Notes: generated by a model not told the origin, from the letters alone. DNA of 64,000 nt from Daldinia sp. FL1419 (GCA_025201765.1 MU623384.1:124001-188000); one strand, 5' to 3'. Counted from the first letter of the stretch, positions 36,571-49,832 are shown. Translations and numbers: made by a program.

Positions 36571-36627
36571 CAGGTACCTACATACCCCTAGGTAGGTAGG
36601 TAGGTACCTTAAGGTAGGTAGGTATGC
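36571..36627. repeat. GGTAGGTA/ACCTAGG palindromic cluster
   Basis: Repeated GGTA units on both sides of a central palindromic ACCTTAAGGT (36606-36615). It is one of the densest examples of the intergenic TAGGTA/TACCTA word family in this window. Confidence 0.7.
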
Positions 36628-38956
36628 AAAATACGCTATACGGTGTATACATGTACAAGTGTGTGTATAGGTACGTATGCTGCATCCATCCGTCCCGCAA
36701 GGCCCAAAATGCTGCTGCCTGGATCAAGTGGAATTAAAGTTTAAAGATGCCACGACTTAATTGGTTCCAAGTTGCGACTAAGCGGCATTGGGGAACTTCC
36801 ATCCATATCCACCCGACACGGCGTTACATTGCGATGTACAATACCAATACCACCTATTCTCTAGGCTGCAAGCCCGATCTCTAGGTTACCTAGGCACCTG
36901 AGCTAAAGCAATGGCAGATTCTTACAACTGACGGGCGGCTGCCCACGCTTTTCCCATACTACTTATTTCATATCTACCCATGTAGATCTCCCGGGTCCTC
37001 CTACATTTCCAACAAGCTGGAAAGCAAGGAATATAATCAGACAAGCCCCTCCAGCAATCCCGATCGTTTGATTTATGACTTGGCCTACCATCTTCTAAAG
37101 CATCGCTAAGGTAACTATCGTTACAGCACAGCTATCCGAGGCTGTATAGTCCGCCCGGGCTCTACCGCAAACGGCCATCAACGTCGAATGCAATAAGCTG
37201 CAACGGTCCCGAGGTGGGTTAGATGTATGTAATTAACGCCATAAAAGGCACTTAGTATAGCCAATAAAGGTACCATCTAAAAACTGAAATACCCAGCTAC
37301 CTAACCTGGCTATGCATTTGATATGGAACTTGCCTCGCTTTAGACACCTACGTAGGTGAACTGGTTACTGGTTACTATACTGAGGCTATGTAAGACTATA
37401 CGCCTTCTCCTCACTCGAATACAGTCGCTCTTTTACACGCCAATGTCACCTCTGGCCGCCAACACATGAGATTGTGTTAGGTTCGATCGTTTATAATGTA
37501 GCCTAAGGATGGTTCCATACCGCCGGTCTATTATTGGATCGGCCGTATCAAGCATCCAACATCTATTCTCTTTAATGCTTCTGCCTAGTTTCTCTCCGTT
37601 GTTATACACGTAAGAGCATCGGCAGAAACTTCCCAAAACGCATTTACGTGAAATCCTTCACTCTAGCCTGATTCCCGAATAGAAATACTTTCCCGGCCTG
37701 GGTAATAGGTAACCCACGAAAGCAGGGTCGCCTTGAATATATCAGACCTTAGGTAGGTACTTATAGCGTCTATTGGCAGTTGCTTATTATCCTAACAGGT
37801 AATTAGCGGCACAACCATTGTTTGTGTCTCCACCAACCCGACCGATACTAATAAACGATTCGATTGAGATATTGGATCTTCCTCAACCAAAGCCGCCCAA
37901 ATACTCCAGCCACAACGCAATGCCCGCATGCTTCGACGTCCCATGGCTTTGATGCCACGGGTAGGGTTTCTAGGTAGAATATTATATCGAAGACAACGAT
38001 GGGTATATAATAGTTACAGTAGGTAATCCAGAAAGCTGGTGACCTGCCTAAGTACATAGATATGTACCTTTCACATATACAGACCTAAGGGCTGAATGAT
38101 ACAGCTAGGCTGCTAAACTCGTAGACTTGAGATGAATACTCTCCAAGGACACAATGCGTTTGAATTCCCGAGATCCGGCTACCAGCAGGATCACACGGAG
38201 TCATACTAACCAACTAAAACTCCGTATCTCGATATGACTGGCGGCTATCTCGGGCCAAGGAGGTGGTGCGATGGCTGGCAGGTAGGTAGGCTAGAATCTG
38301 AATGGATGGCGATTCAGGGGTTGCCAAACAGAATCATGCTGGTAAGCGAGGCTTCTGCGGCCTAGGAGAACCGCGTACGGCCACTTGCAGAGCTCCGCGG
38401 CATGTTGCATTTATCACCACCAAGGTACCATTTGGTATAATGGTTAGGTAATTCACCTACTTCATGTATTTAGACCGAGGTACAAGATGTCGTAGCTCTC
38501 CAATTTGCATGAAAGGGCTTACGAGGCTTAAGGGATTCCCGGGTTGTTGCGTGTCATTCCTCAGTAAGGTAGAAAGCAAGACTAGATCGACCTTTTTACC
38601 AGCATAGATATAATTAGATCGTTCGTATTTAGATTATGATGAAGGCGACTGTCCGTAGACAAGTCAATATCCCTGGGTACCTGGGTAAATTTCACCCGAC
38701 AAATCTATAAGACCCTTCGTTGTACAAGGTAAGTATGTCTCGGGAAAGCGGAAGGAAAGACATCAACAACATGGCATTACACTACATGATCCATCATACG
38801 CTACAAAGCTGGGCTCCGTGGCTAGCGACAAACACGACGCTTTGTTACACCGAGCCAGGAGGTAATTCCAAAAGATATATCCTTGGGTATCGACCGGCAC
38901 AGAGTCATCTCAAGTTTAAACTCGCTGACAAAGGGTGACGCCATACGCCATACGCC

Positions 38957-39676
38957 ATGGCAAACAGAGAGGACACAACCGTAGAGGATGATTCGAGGGC
39001 TGAAGGAACGTCGATCCGTACACAGACAGTCATTTGGCCTACTTCGACGCTTGTTACGACGTGGACTTTGGGCACAAACTCCAATCCAACCGAATCCCCG
39101 GGTGCGGCTGTCCCTGCGCTCAATTCGAATTCGTCGAGCAATCAAATCGTAGGGCCTATACTAAGTGCTATTGTAATATTATTAGTATTCATATTAGTCT
39201 TCTGGTTTTGCTGTCGACGAAGTAAGATACCCATGTCACTACATCACGAGCCAACATGACTAACAGCTATTTGTGTAGATAATCCTATGGGTCCTAATAC
39301 AAGGCGGTCGAACAGGCAAAATGGATCAAGTGGCACGAGTAAGAGCAGCTCTAGCAGCCCGGGTACATCAGAAGCTTCATCTCGAAATGGCGCGAGTGTT
39401 GGGTCGGTGGCAAGCGAGATGGCCGAAGAGCAGTGGGATCATCAAGCACCCGTTCCTGAAAGGCCAATGCCGGCAATGCCACGACCGGCCGCGGGAATTT
39501 GGCCAGTAGAACAACTCGGGGCTCGAATAGGACAACCGTTGCCGCTAAACTCGTATACGGGCTTCCCGCACGGTCGCGGCGGGCCTCCGCCTATGATGGG
39601 ACAAGGAATACCAAATCAAGGAGGGCCTCCGCCAATAGCGGGGTCCGGAATATTTCCTCAGGGTACTATGCGGTAG
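38957..39676 (+). CDS. Single-pass membrane protein, Ser/Thr-rich outside, Pro/Gly-rich tail
   Basis: Exons are 38957-39221 and 39279-39676 (57-bp intron), giving 220 residues. Residues about 20-60 are T/S/N-rich (TLVTTWTLGT). A strong transmembrane helix (about 64-84) is followed by FCCRR. The rest is a low-complexity Ser/Gly then Pro/Gly tail (GGPPPMMGQGIP, GGPPPIAGSG). There is no cleavable signal peptide, so a type III topology is likely. This layout is common in uncharacterised fungal surface proteins. It is convergent with the iron transporter (244 bp between stops). Function unknown. Confidence 0.65.
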
Positions 39677-39920
39677 CTCTTCGAATTTAAGTATTTCCTA
39701 GAGCTTTATAGTAGAGGCTTAGATACTCTCACGGCAAGGCTCACTAGCAAAGGGGGTTAGTGACTTATAAAATCTTTCGAAGCACTTGGTTCTTTAGTGC
39801 CTTGCTGTAACGAGGCGTTCCTACACCTCTGGCTATCTATTAGGCAGACTATAAAAATGCATGATAGCGCGATAGGGGACCGAAGTTGAACGATATGTGC
39901 CAAGGACAGGGTATTGTAGT

Positions 39921-40985
39921 TTACAGCATAATATCGTCGAAAAGTTTGACGCATAGAACGGCAGCAGCTGCAGCAATACCTCCCATGACGACCATTCGCA
40001 TTCCTTCTACACAGCTCCTTTTCAATCTTTTCCACGCCACTGGGTTCTCCTTTTTGCCTCTATATTGCAGATTACTTTCTGTAGAGCCACTGTGAAGAAG
40101 ATAGACTTTGACAAAGCCAAAGATAAACAAAGCTAGAATGCAGACAGCGAAGCTCCAACGCAGACCATCGGCAACTTCGTCAACAAAAAAGTACGGGAGC
40201 AATGGGAGCAGACCACCAAGCATGTACCCGACAGATACAGATAATCCAACGGCCGCTGGCGGGAATCTTTGGGTTTCGCTCGTTAAACCATTGGCAGTTG
40301 AGTTCAAGTAACACAGCAGCCGTCGTGACACAGCAGGGTTATAGTCAATATGAGCATTTACGTATTGGAAGAGATTGGGAGGTAGCTCTAATGGAGTGAG
40401 ATACTCCCGAATACTATTTCGCCCGGCTAACTCGAGCCTCTCGCCGTGATCTTGGCTTTTTACGGTCGTGTCCCCTTTCACTGCGAGATATCCGCTGATA
40501 CCCATACTGATACACCCCGCACAGATTTCAGCTATGCCGGCGTAGACAACCATATTGGTGTGACCTAGGGATGATAGGCCCGCAGTTAGAGCGAATGGAA
40601 CCGTGAGGCCATCGGCGAATCCCAAGGTGAAGTGGGAGAGAAACTCGGGTAGGCGACCTAGAGCTAGGTTTCGGTTGTGATCCGTCGGGAGACCGTCGAA
40701 GCCAGAATCGTCCCTAGAATTTTCAGTGCACATTGGAATGTCAGGGTCTATAAAACTTTCCGAGTTAATAGCCAAGACGGAATAGACTCGCTGAGTCTTT
40801 CGGTCCTCTTGGTCTTGTGGACTCAAACCAGTGAAGAATGCTCTAATATCGGCGGGCTTCATGTTGCTCTGAGCCATAGAGGGATATACGGTTTGGAAGA
40901 AGTGTTGATTGAAACGATACTTAATCTTACTGCTTTGGAAGATGGGAAATAGAGCTGGTTGAAGGTAATCATGCCAATTCGTCAT
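39921..40985 (-). CDS. Vacuolar iron transporter, CCC1/VIT1 family
   Basis: Moves Fe(II)/Mn(II) from cytosol into the vacuole for storage and detoxification. One exon, 354 residues, from a true ATG at 40985. Family core: FTLGFADGLTVPFALTAGLSS in the first helix and ISMGISGYLAVKGD in the second, then a cytoplasmic segment (ERLELAGRNSIREYLTPLELP) and three C-terminal helices (about 240-265, 274-293, 327-348). The N-terminal 105 residues are hydrophilic and variable; Met36 is an alternative start. Yeast CCC1-type genes are typically iron-controlled, but no clear HapX/SreA site can be assigned here. Substrate preference for iron is inferred. Confidence 0.92.
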   Translation of the reverse strand: MTNWHDYLQPALFPIFQSSKIKYRFNQHFFQTVYPSMAQSNMKPADIRAFFTGLSPQDQEDRKTQRVYSVLAINSESFIDPDIPMCTENSRDDSGFDGLPTDHNRNLALGRLPEFLSHFTLGFADGLTVPFALTAGLSSLGHTNMVVYAGIAEICAGCISMGISGYLAVKGDTTVKSQDHGERLELAGRNSIREYLTPLELPPNLFQYVNAHIDYNPAVSRRLLCYLNSTANGLTSETQRFPPAAVGLSVSVGYMLGGLLPLLPYFFVDEVADGLRWSFAVCILALFIFGFVKVYLLHSGSTESNLQYRGKKENPVAWKRLKRSCVEGMRMVVMGGIAAAAAVLCVKLFDDIML

Positions 40986-42040
40986 GCCTGATAATGCTAC
41001 AAAGTCGTGCCTACTTACATGCGCCTTGCATCGCCCTTCCTAAACAACATTAAACCTTACAAGTTATCTGCATATTAACTGACCACATACACCTATCTAC
41101 ATATAGAAGGTACTTGACATAGTTAGTATATTATTAGCTAAGTTTGGAAAGAGGTAGTTGTAGTCCGGCTCGACGCCGAGGGAACAAAATGGTAAGGGTA
41201 GGGGAGACCAATCATGGAGTAGGGAATAAGCAGATCACGCAGCTCTTGGGATTGGCGGCTCACCGTCAGCCGTTTCGTTCTTGGGAGTGGGAGAAGAGGG
41301 GGGCGACAGGGATCCATGTCTTGATAAAATATCCAATGCGAGACCTTTCAAGACTCCACGTGCTTGGCTCGTTCATTGTTGCTTGACGTATCCTTCGGAA
41401 TCTGGAATTTTATACAGCATATATCTCTCTCACTGTACGGGATTTAGAATGCATTCTATACATTTTATACATACATAGCGCGATAAATCGCAATACTAGC
41501 CCCCTACTTCTATGAGAATCAAGGATATATCGTGATTCATGATCATCGTCAGACCCTTGCCAATCCCTCTATTTTTGGAGACCAGATTGAGAAGCATCGA
41601 ATCTATAGGAGGTAGTGATCTTCGAGCCACGATGCTCAAATGGAACCTAACCGAGGCTCGCGAGCATTGCTATCTCCGCGTATAAGTCGCTATAATGTTT
41701 ATTAGCACCTAGCTGAGGATTCCAGGCTAACCTTACGGGTCACCGTCCAGAGTTGAAGAGATGGATGTAACCCTACCCCATTGAAAGGAATTCGGTCTCT
41801 CCACTTATAAACCCAGGCATCTGCCAATAGATATAATATCATGTGCCCATGTGTAGGCGATACGTAGTGCACTTAGGGATCGAGGTAGACATTTCTCGTC
41901 GTGCCGGTGGCGTCGTCAAGTTCGGTCCTCTTATTCAAAGGCAGCGGCTTCGACGCGTCGCAGTGAAAGAATTCGGCGGTTCTTGACCGTTCGCTTGAAA
42001 TCTGTCTTTGTCGTACTTCGCTCAGTGTGAGTTTAGAATC
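40986..42040. other. Divergent promoter region, CCC1-like / acid phosphatase
   Basis: 1.06 kb between two divergent start codons, so it holds both promoters. A CCAAT core lies at about 41208-41212. No coding region or repeat is recognised. Confidence 0.5.
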
Positions 42041-43471
42041 ATGAGGCCCCTCATTCTCTCGGCCGTCGTCTTCGCGGCCCGCACCGCCGCTCAAGCGGAA
42101 AATACGTATACAGCAACAGCAACAAGCGACGTCGAGAAAGCTAGAGCTACGGCAAAGACACTTAGCCCTACTAGCAATGTCAAGGGAAAGGCTTTTGATA
42201 GGCTCGCCATCATCTGGCTGGAGAACACGGACTACGACATGGCGATAGGTGATCGTAAGTGGCCGGGGCGCAATGATGTGCTTGAGAATCGAGAAAAAGC
42301 AAAATAACTAAAGAATCAACAGCAAACCTGGCGTGGCTGGCTAAGCGAGGCATAACACTTTCCAATTACCACGCCGTCACCCACCCCTCACAGCCAAACT
42401 ATATCGCCTCTATCGGTGGTGATTACTTTGGAATGCAACATGATGACTTTACACAAGTCGACAAGAATGTATCTACCGTTATCGACTTGTTAGAAGACAA
42501 AGGCATTTCGTGGGGCCATTATCAGGAGGATATGCCATACAGCGGCTTTGAAGGTCTGGCGTACATCAACCAAAAGAACGGCAAAAACGATTACGTCCGG
42601 AAACACAACCCGGCTGTCAGTTACAACGCGAATGCTCGCCTTATTGATCGTTTGGCTGTCATCAAGAACTTGACTAGTACGTATTTCTTTTCTTTTATTG
42701 CAAGGAAAGCCCTTTCGAAGCCTACCTTTGGTAGTCGATTCGAAATCCCGGTGACATCACATAGGATTGGGAATCTGGTGACTTACCTCAAGATATCCTT
42801 ACTAACCCCAATATCAAGTGTTCTATCAGGATCTCGAAAATGAGACACTCCCGCAATGGATGTTCATAACCCCCAATATGACAAGCGACGGCCACGACAC
42901 CGACGTAACTGTTTCAGGAACATGGACGCGGAATTTTTTGGAGCCCCTCCTTTCCGACAAGCGGTTCATGCAAAACACCCTAGTCGTAGTAACCTTCGAC
43001 GAAAACGAGACGTACTCGATCCAGAATCATATCCTCGCTATCCTAATCGGCGACGCCGTGCCCGCAGATCTAGTTGGAACCACGGACGACTCGTACTACA
43101 ACCACTACAGCGAGATCGCAACCGCAGAAGCCAACTGGGGCCTGCACACGTTAGGCCGCTTCGATGTCGGCGCCAACGTATTCAAATTCGCTGCGGACAG
43201 AACGGGCGATGCTGTGCGACCCTGGAGCGGCGACGTCTCGCTCGAGGACATGTACTTCAACTACTCGTACGCGGGCCCATTGAACGATGAAGGAGGCAAC
43301 AAGATATATCCGGCACCGAACCTAGGCGACGCAAGCGACTTGCACAACCGCACGGTGCTGCCCAGTATCAAGGAAGCGTGGGAAGGGAACTCGGCACCGG
43401 TATATTACTCTTCGAGCTTGGAGACTCCTGACGGGCAACACCCGCCGAAGGGGTACGCACCTAGCGAGTAA
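42041..43471 (+). CDS. Secreted acid phosphatase (phosphoesterase family, PhoA-like)
   Basis: Extracellular phosphomonoesterase that would release phosphate from organic esters. Exons are 42041-42254, 42323-42676 and 42819-43471, giving 406 residues; introns are 68 and 142 bp. A signal peptide (MRPLILSAVVFAARTAAQA) precedes the mature chain. Family motifs are WLENTDYD, THPSQPNYIASIGGDYFG, the HYQEDMPYSGF segment, NMTSDGHDTDV and VVTFDENE, which bind metal and phosphate in the phosphoesterase (PF04185-type) fold. Several N-glycosylation sequons (for example NVS, NLT, NMT) fit secretion. Fungal members are often induced by phosphate starvation; no regulatory site was confirmed. Confidence 0.9.
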
Positions 43472-45040
43472 ATACCTAACTACCTGAGATAAGTCAACAT
43501 AGATCTATACCTTTCCTAAGGTACTTGTACAAACATCTCAGAAGTGGACGTATACCTATAGGATAGTATATATCAGGTATCGATACCCTTCGCTAATTTG
43601 CATTCGGTAAATGTTAGGCGAAAGAGAAGTCTTCGCTTCATTTTGAAGCTGCTATCCCTGTCTAGACTTGTGTCGTTCTTAGGCGTTCGTCAATGTAGAT
43701 TTCATCTACATAAAATAGCTTCGAAAAGGGGTCACACTTAACCCACCTAGCGTAACATTTCTTTTTATCTGTTTGACTAACCTAGTAGATCCTAAAAGTA
43801 TGACGAGGGATGCCTCTAATAACTAACCCTGCGTCGCTACCCAATACTTCATTATAAGGTACCTACATACTAGATCTCAACAAAGGTAGATAATAAAATT
43901 GATCTAGAACTACACGATACAACACCAAGCAGGGTTATGATGTCAAATATAGTCAAAATTCTATTCCGAGATGCCCTAGCTTTTATCTGTCCCGCCCGAG
44001 TTGTTAGGCCTCTGGGTTAGCCAACCGTGCACTCCCACGTAGCTAACCTAGGTACTCTTTATATCCGTTCACTCATTTATACAGCCAATCCAGTATCCCC
44101 CCCCCAAAAAAATCTCCGAGAAAGCGTCTCCTCCAATCCATTATCCCTTATTAAGATAGTACAAGCCGGTACGGATCAATAACTGAAGATGTCGTCAGCA
44201 GCGCACGCCACAGGATGAACAGCCTAGATCACCCTAGCTCGAACACTGCTAAACTCCAATATGCCAACAGCTACAACGCACTCGAAATGATATCGCTTAT
44301 AAAACCAATGGTTTACAAGGCGAAATCTAACGTATTCAATTGCTGTTTTATAGCAATATACCTTACTTCCAACCTTATCCACAGCCCCTATACCTTGGCG
44401 CAAACGTAAATTTCATTCGAGACCTAGTGTGCTGTAATAGTAACGCTTCCTTCTTAGAAGCCTATCCACCTGCTGTATCATTTTGACCTTCTCGTTTCCC
44501 TCCGCATTACCGCCGAGACGGGAATGACACTAATGCGAGTGAATGCAAGCGCTGTATGACGGGACAGAAGAATTAAGCATTAGGTCCCAACCTTCTTTTC
44601 CACCATGGCCGTACGTCCCACGACAAAAATCATCAGTCGTGAAGATCGGCCGGCTTCCAAATGCCGGTGGCCGTTTCCCCAACCGTCCCGTGTGCTCGGT
44701 GGTATCATAACAAACGCCACACACACGCACACACAAATAAACACAAACGCCATGATGCTGGTCCTAAAACGCCGATCCAGAAACGAAGATGCATCATGTA
44801 CCGAGGAAAAGATTGAGACGTAAAAATAAACATGTAGAACGCAATACGGCCATTGCACGTTATCAATATCGATTCGCGTGCCGCCGTGAAATCATAAGCT
44901 CTAGTTTTAACGGACATACCGAATAAGATCGTCAATTTCATGATCGAGCGGTAGGACCTGCCAGGTCTTGTAATTCCCATGTAGAGTTTGATTGGACTGC
45001 CTTAACGGGATTCTAGTTGAACCCACGTAGATTCGGTCAC
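43472..45040. other. 1.57-kb convergent intergenic region
   Basis: Lies between the 3' ends of the acid phosphatase and the PP1 subunit gene. It contains a C/A run near 44099-44111 and a CA-rich stretch (44718-44747). No gene seen. Confidence 0.5.
44718..44747. repeat. CA-rich simple repeat
   Basis: CACACACACG followed by further CA/AAC units. Confidence 0.75.
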
Positions 45041-47536
45041 TCAACCTCTTATCGCTGTCGCAGTATAAGCGTCTGACAAAAATGGAAAATGACCTTGTGA
45101 ACTCTGAGCGAGGAATGGAGTTGGGCCGGCGGGGAAGTTATATGGTGACGTACCAGCAAGGGGGAGGAAGCCAGTCATGGAACCTGGGGGCGTCACCTTA
45201 CCCGTAGGAGTACTGGAACTGGTCTGGTTGAGACTCTGCTGCGACATTGGGGATTCTGCCGGAGAAGCACCCATAGCTGACATGTACCCAGTACCAAAAT
45301 ACGGGCTAAGGTTCTGCCGTAAAGAATGGTGTATCGCGCTATGGTGATGATACGACTGATCACCAATGTTCGGGCTGCCATTCGAACTCGAGTCGGTGCT
45401 GTTCGACCCATGAGTTAACAAATCGGCTACGCCATCATATCGACCACTGCGCGATGATCCATCTCTCATTTGAGGGCTGCTCTGCTTCGAACCATTAAAC
45501 TGCAAACAGATAAGTTAGTTAAGTTTGTGTAAAGCTTTGTGTCTTCGGGTGTAGTTCTCAGATTGATGCGAAGCCAGGATTTTACTAGGGGTACGTACGA
45601 AGCAGTACTTGTTGAGGATCTCTTCGTACGAAGCCGACGCTATGCTAGCCGAGGAAGGAGAACCATGGTTAGGTATCTGCGGTCCCGATGAAGCGGAGGA
45701 AGACGTGTGTGGGGACCGGTTGGGCTGGGATGCTTTGGATGCCTGGGCAGCGGGGGCGGAGTTGAATGAAGCTCTCTTATTGGGCTTCATGTACAAGCCG
45801 TCATTCCGCTGGCTGGATTCCCGGTGCGCCTGTTTGGCAGCAGTGAGCGAGGCCCCGAAGTCGTACCGATTGGCAAAAGCTTGCCCACTCGGAGCTGATA
45901 GCCGAGTTGACAAGTTGTCAGTGGGTAGACTACTGGTAGATTTCGAACCTTTCAGCCGGAGACCAGCAGGCCCAGACTCGCCAAGCACCTCATGAAGAGG
46001 TCTATCGAAGCTGAGGAACTTCTCATCATCGTCATCACGCCCAAAGTCATCTAGCGCACCGGGAGGCATAGATCTTGGACGAGCCGCTGCCGAAGGATTA
46101 GCCCGGCGAGTGCTACGTGGTAGACCGTTGCTAGTGCGAGAAGGCGTGGGCTGAACATTCTTCTTCCCACTGGCAGCTGTTGTCTTCTTGCGGAAGTCAA
46201 CTTGGAAGTTGATGCTGTCATTGTTGTCCCAGTATTCGACGCCGTTAACGATGTATCTAATACAGAAGAACAGCGTTTTAGCTTCGAGATTGGCAAAGTC
46301 GGATAATTTCAGGCTGAACTGAAATCGATCGTAACCAGGCTCGGTGTCGCGTGGTCGAATTTCGTGATGAAACTCGGCGGCCACCTCGGAAGTTGTTTTC
46401 CAGTAGTCAAACGTAAATCTACACACTACGGACTTCTGAAAAGCTAGGTTGGCGACGGCTATCGATCCTATTAGAGACTTCTGGTCGGGCGACATCCAGA
46501 CTCTTTCCAACCTAGCAGGGAGTGCTCTGCGCATTGGTGTCTCTGTCGGAAAGTTACTGATGACAAGTTCCCACTCAAATGATGTTGGTCGTGCGCTCTT
46601 CTTCTCGTCGACTCCGAATGGGTATTCGCTTTCGCTTTCGTAGTTATCAGCCGGCGAAGTACCAGCACTTACTGCGAGCGGCCGGTCAACTTGCAAAAAG
46701 TGACGCACATGTTCCAAATGAGAGTCAAAATGGACAGCCTTCGAAAACGTTGGCGTCCCAGGCATACTTGATGGCCTCTTGTGCGGCCTCAGCGCCGGTC
46801 GAACCAGCTCACCCGACTTCTTCCGAACCATTTGCGGCTTCTTAAATGGTTCATCCTGCTCCGATCCTTCTTCTGATGTACTTATAGACCCATCCGCTGA
46901 CTTTGGCATATAGATATGAGAATCCGTATTCGATCGTGAATGAGAGATCTTGCGAGCCCCAGTATTTAGCGCGGGTAAACTGGCCGTAAGAAGTGCCTGG
47001 CGTGACTCTCCGGTTAGCTCCTTAACCTGTGACGGTAGCAGGAGAAGATCGCCAGGGGAGGATCGAATTGGCGACGTCGAGCGGTGTTGCGGTATCGAGC
47101 TGATAGCCTCTTTAAGTTCCTTCATATTTTCAATCTCCCTTCCCCGATTTTCCAACTCAACAGCCCCTTCATCTTCACTGGATGATTCAGGGGGCGATAT
47201 AATAGCCCCCGGTGGCATAGCCTGAGCATCAGCAACGGGAGGTGGGGACTGTCTGACCGGAGTTCCGTGGGAAGCTACCATACCCTTTAGATTATCCAAA
47301 GTTCTGGGGGGCGTACTATCCGGGGTGGGGCCATTTCCGACTGGCGGTGATACAGCCGAAGCCGCACTGCCGGCCGAAGATGTCCTCCGGTGCCGGGTAA
47401 GGTAAGAAGCTGATCGGGGTAAGGTAGGTCTCGGTGATGTAGGACTCTGAATCGTGAGGGATGACCTTCGGCTAACGTCAGGAGAAGGGGGGGCCGAGGA
47501 GGCGGGAGAACGGTGAGATGGGGGCGTGTAAGGCAT
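45041..47536 (-). CDS. Glycogen-targeting PP1 regulatory subunit with CBM21 domain (GAC1/PIG-like)
   Basis: Scaffold that brings type-1 protein phosphatase to glycogen. Exons are 47536-45599 and 45499-45041 (99-bp intron), giving 798 residues. An RVxF-type PP1-docking motif is KAVHFD (about residues 266-271). The CBM21 carbohydrate-binding domain is at about 316-446 (ISNFPTETPMRRA, VWMSPDQKSLIGSIAVANLAF, CIRYIVNGVEYWDNND). The rest is disordered, rich in S/P/T with many basophilic phosphorylation-like sites. The chosen start, MPYTPPSHRSP, matches what I recall of fungal orthologues. The frame is open upstream to another ATG at 47803, which would add 89 residues. The cytosol/glycogen particle is the inferred site. 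Confidence 0.9.
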
Positions 47537-49700
47537 TCCCGAAAATTTTGACTGTCGCTGGAGAGGTAATATTAGGAGGGCGGAGGGACAGGAATCCACA
47601 GATTCGATGCTGGTGGATTTAGGAAGGGTAGATTTTAAATGCGGTAGACAGGGAAAAAGTTTTTTCGTCCAAACCACAAGCCACGACGAATTAGCCTCGG
47701 CAACAGGAGTAGCAATACCAGCGACCTCTTGATTTAGAGGACCGACCGGACACTCGCAGCAAAAAGCTGAATAAGTTTCTGTTAGCATTGTCAAACTCGG
47801 CATAAGATTCCATGGTCGAAAAAAATAGTAGGGGTTACAACTCCCGGCTCTTGCCCATAAGAGTCTTTCGAGAACACAAGGAAAAAGAACGATGAATAGG
47901 AGGAAAAAAGAGCAGCATTAAGCGTTTTTAACGGGACTTATAGTAAGTCGCAATAACATGCAGACCCCAAGGAATGAGAAACACCTTCAGGCTTGTGGCG
48001 TTGCCAAAGGTGATGGTACCCCAGGAATGATATCTCGCATTACCTAACCCATCATTCCCGCAACAATGGAGTCTAATACATATCCGCACGTGGTCCACCG
48101 AGTGACCCCAACACCGAAGCTGCAAAGCTAGTATATTGGAATGGGAGGATTGCCTTTGGCGTGGTATATATGGAAATTTGACTTACACGAACAAATGCAA
48201 GCAGAACAAACTGCTCACGGAACGCCCATAAATAAAATCTTCCGAAGCCAAGTCGTTGAAGCGAAGAGAGGATATGCAAAGGCAATATTCCAGCAGCAGT
48301 GCTAAACTCTTCTCCGGCGTACTCAACAAGGGCCTATTGACTAAGGATGACCGAAGATACGGAGGCTCTGAGCTGCTGTAGGATTGTCCCAAGTGGACGA
48401 GAAACGGATGTTATGAAGATGCTTATAAAGAACGATCCAGACGGCAAAAGGAAAAAAAATCCCTGGAAATCAGAATAAAAATGGGAAATCGGGATCGTAG
48501 GGGAATGGCAGTCACAAAGGCTGAGCACGGCGGTTTTTGGTGATCGGTATGGTCTAGTACGTGGGTATCGGATGGAAAGGATGAATTCTGAAGGATCGTT
48601 CTTTGTTACGTTTAATCGGCTTTGTTCTTCTGAAAAAAAGTCCAGACCAGTAAGTACGTACCGTGATCTTTCTTATCAGCTTTATTAGTCTGTAATGGGC
48701 TCCTGGAAGCGTGACAATCAGCAGGTCGAAGCTCTGGTTATGAGTTGCAAATATGACGGAATCGACTCGAAAAAGTTATGACAAGCTGGTTGATGCTCAG
48801 TGGTCCAGATCCGAACCCACAAAATCCACAGAATGGTTAGGGCAAAGGCTTTTTTTTCGACTTCTCTTGTTCGATAATCGAAAGGCTATAATAGAGAAGG
48901 AGATTGAGGAATTGCGGATGAAGCTATCTACAATCCTAGGCCTGCCTTTGAACTGTAGGAAGTAGGAAGGGAGGTGGTGAGAAAAGAGACAAAATTTCGG
49001 CGGCGAACGGAGGATGTTGTGGGTTTGTAACTTCCAGGTTAGCTCAGGTTTACACATATGTACTAGGTAGTTTAATATGTACTAAGCATAACCCGGCCTA
49101 CTTGTACTAATATTCGATCCCCGGTGGCCACACTTACCCTGACTTATCCACTAACTTGTGAATGTTGGGGCGACGGGGGGTAACTACGAGTTGCGATAGG
49201 TAACAACAACACAGTAGCAGCGCTAACTTGGCGGGCACGGTGGCTTTTTTTTTTTTTCTCTTTCTCTTTAGTATCCACTGGGGGCTAGCCAGGCTTGACT
49301 CTTGAGACAACCCCAGCAAGCTTTTTTTTTTTGTCGCCTGCTATGTATATGCAATCCATATGCACCGCTATGCCCACAAAGTATAATGGGGCGATGGCCG
49401 ATGTTCGATGGCAGGAGCATGGGCCACGAACAACATTAGGAGGGGAGACTAAGGGGGGAGGGGTTCTCGAATAAATTTAAACCAATGATATGATAAAGTT
49501 TAAGAGACTGCACCCAATGAATTGATAACACCATTTAAGATACACTTATTTTGGTCCACAGAGTGATTTGTCGTACACGTACTGTGCTGGACCTAGCTGT
49601 AAGCCGCAGTAAGGAAAAAGAAAATCGTGGGTCGTTATCGTACTTAGGTAGAATTGCATCAGTTTTAAACACAATCCCCATACAATGAACACACGTCGAC
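47537..49700. other. Upstream region of the PP1 subunit gene and gene-free DNA
   Basis: Starts with the open leader frame of the PP1 subunit gene (to 47803). A short + strand frame at 48753-48965 has charged helical content (KAIIEKEIEELRMKL) but no recognisable family. T runs occur at 48851-48858, 49244-49257 and 49322-49332. Nothing else is supported. Confidence 0.45.
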
Positions 49701-49797
49701 CAGAGAAACGCCTCAACTCGGCTGTACGGGAGCTTCTAGAATTGCATCGTTCCAACGTAATACAAGATTCTAGAAGAGAAAAAAAGAAAAGAACTAG

Positions 49798-49801
49798 AAT
49801 A

Positions 49802-49832
<31 letters not shown>

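Larger units (their letters stand above)
35804..38956. other. 3.15-kb intergenic region
   Basis: Lies between two divergent genes. Contains a GTGGAT/GTGAAT-type hexamer repeat (36153-36196) and a GGTA-rich palindromic stretch (36571-36627). A tRNA-like D-arm string at about 38434-38448 was judged not to be a tRNA. No coding region recognised. Confidence 0.5.

Noticed and set aside
38428..38500. tRNA-like string (GGTATAATGGTTAGG)
   Set aside because: It resembles a D-arm, but no matching B box (GGTTCRANNC) at the right distance and no acceptor stem pairing.
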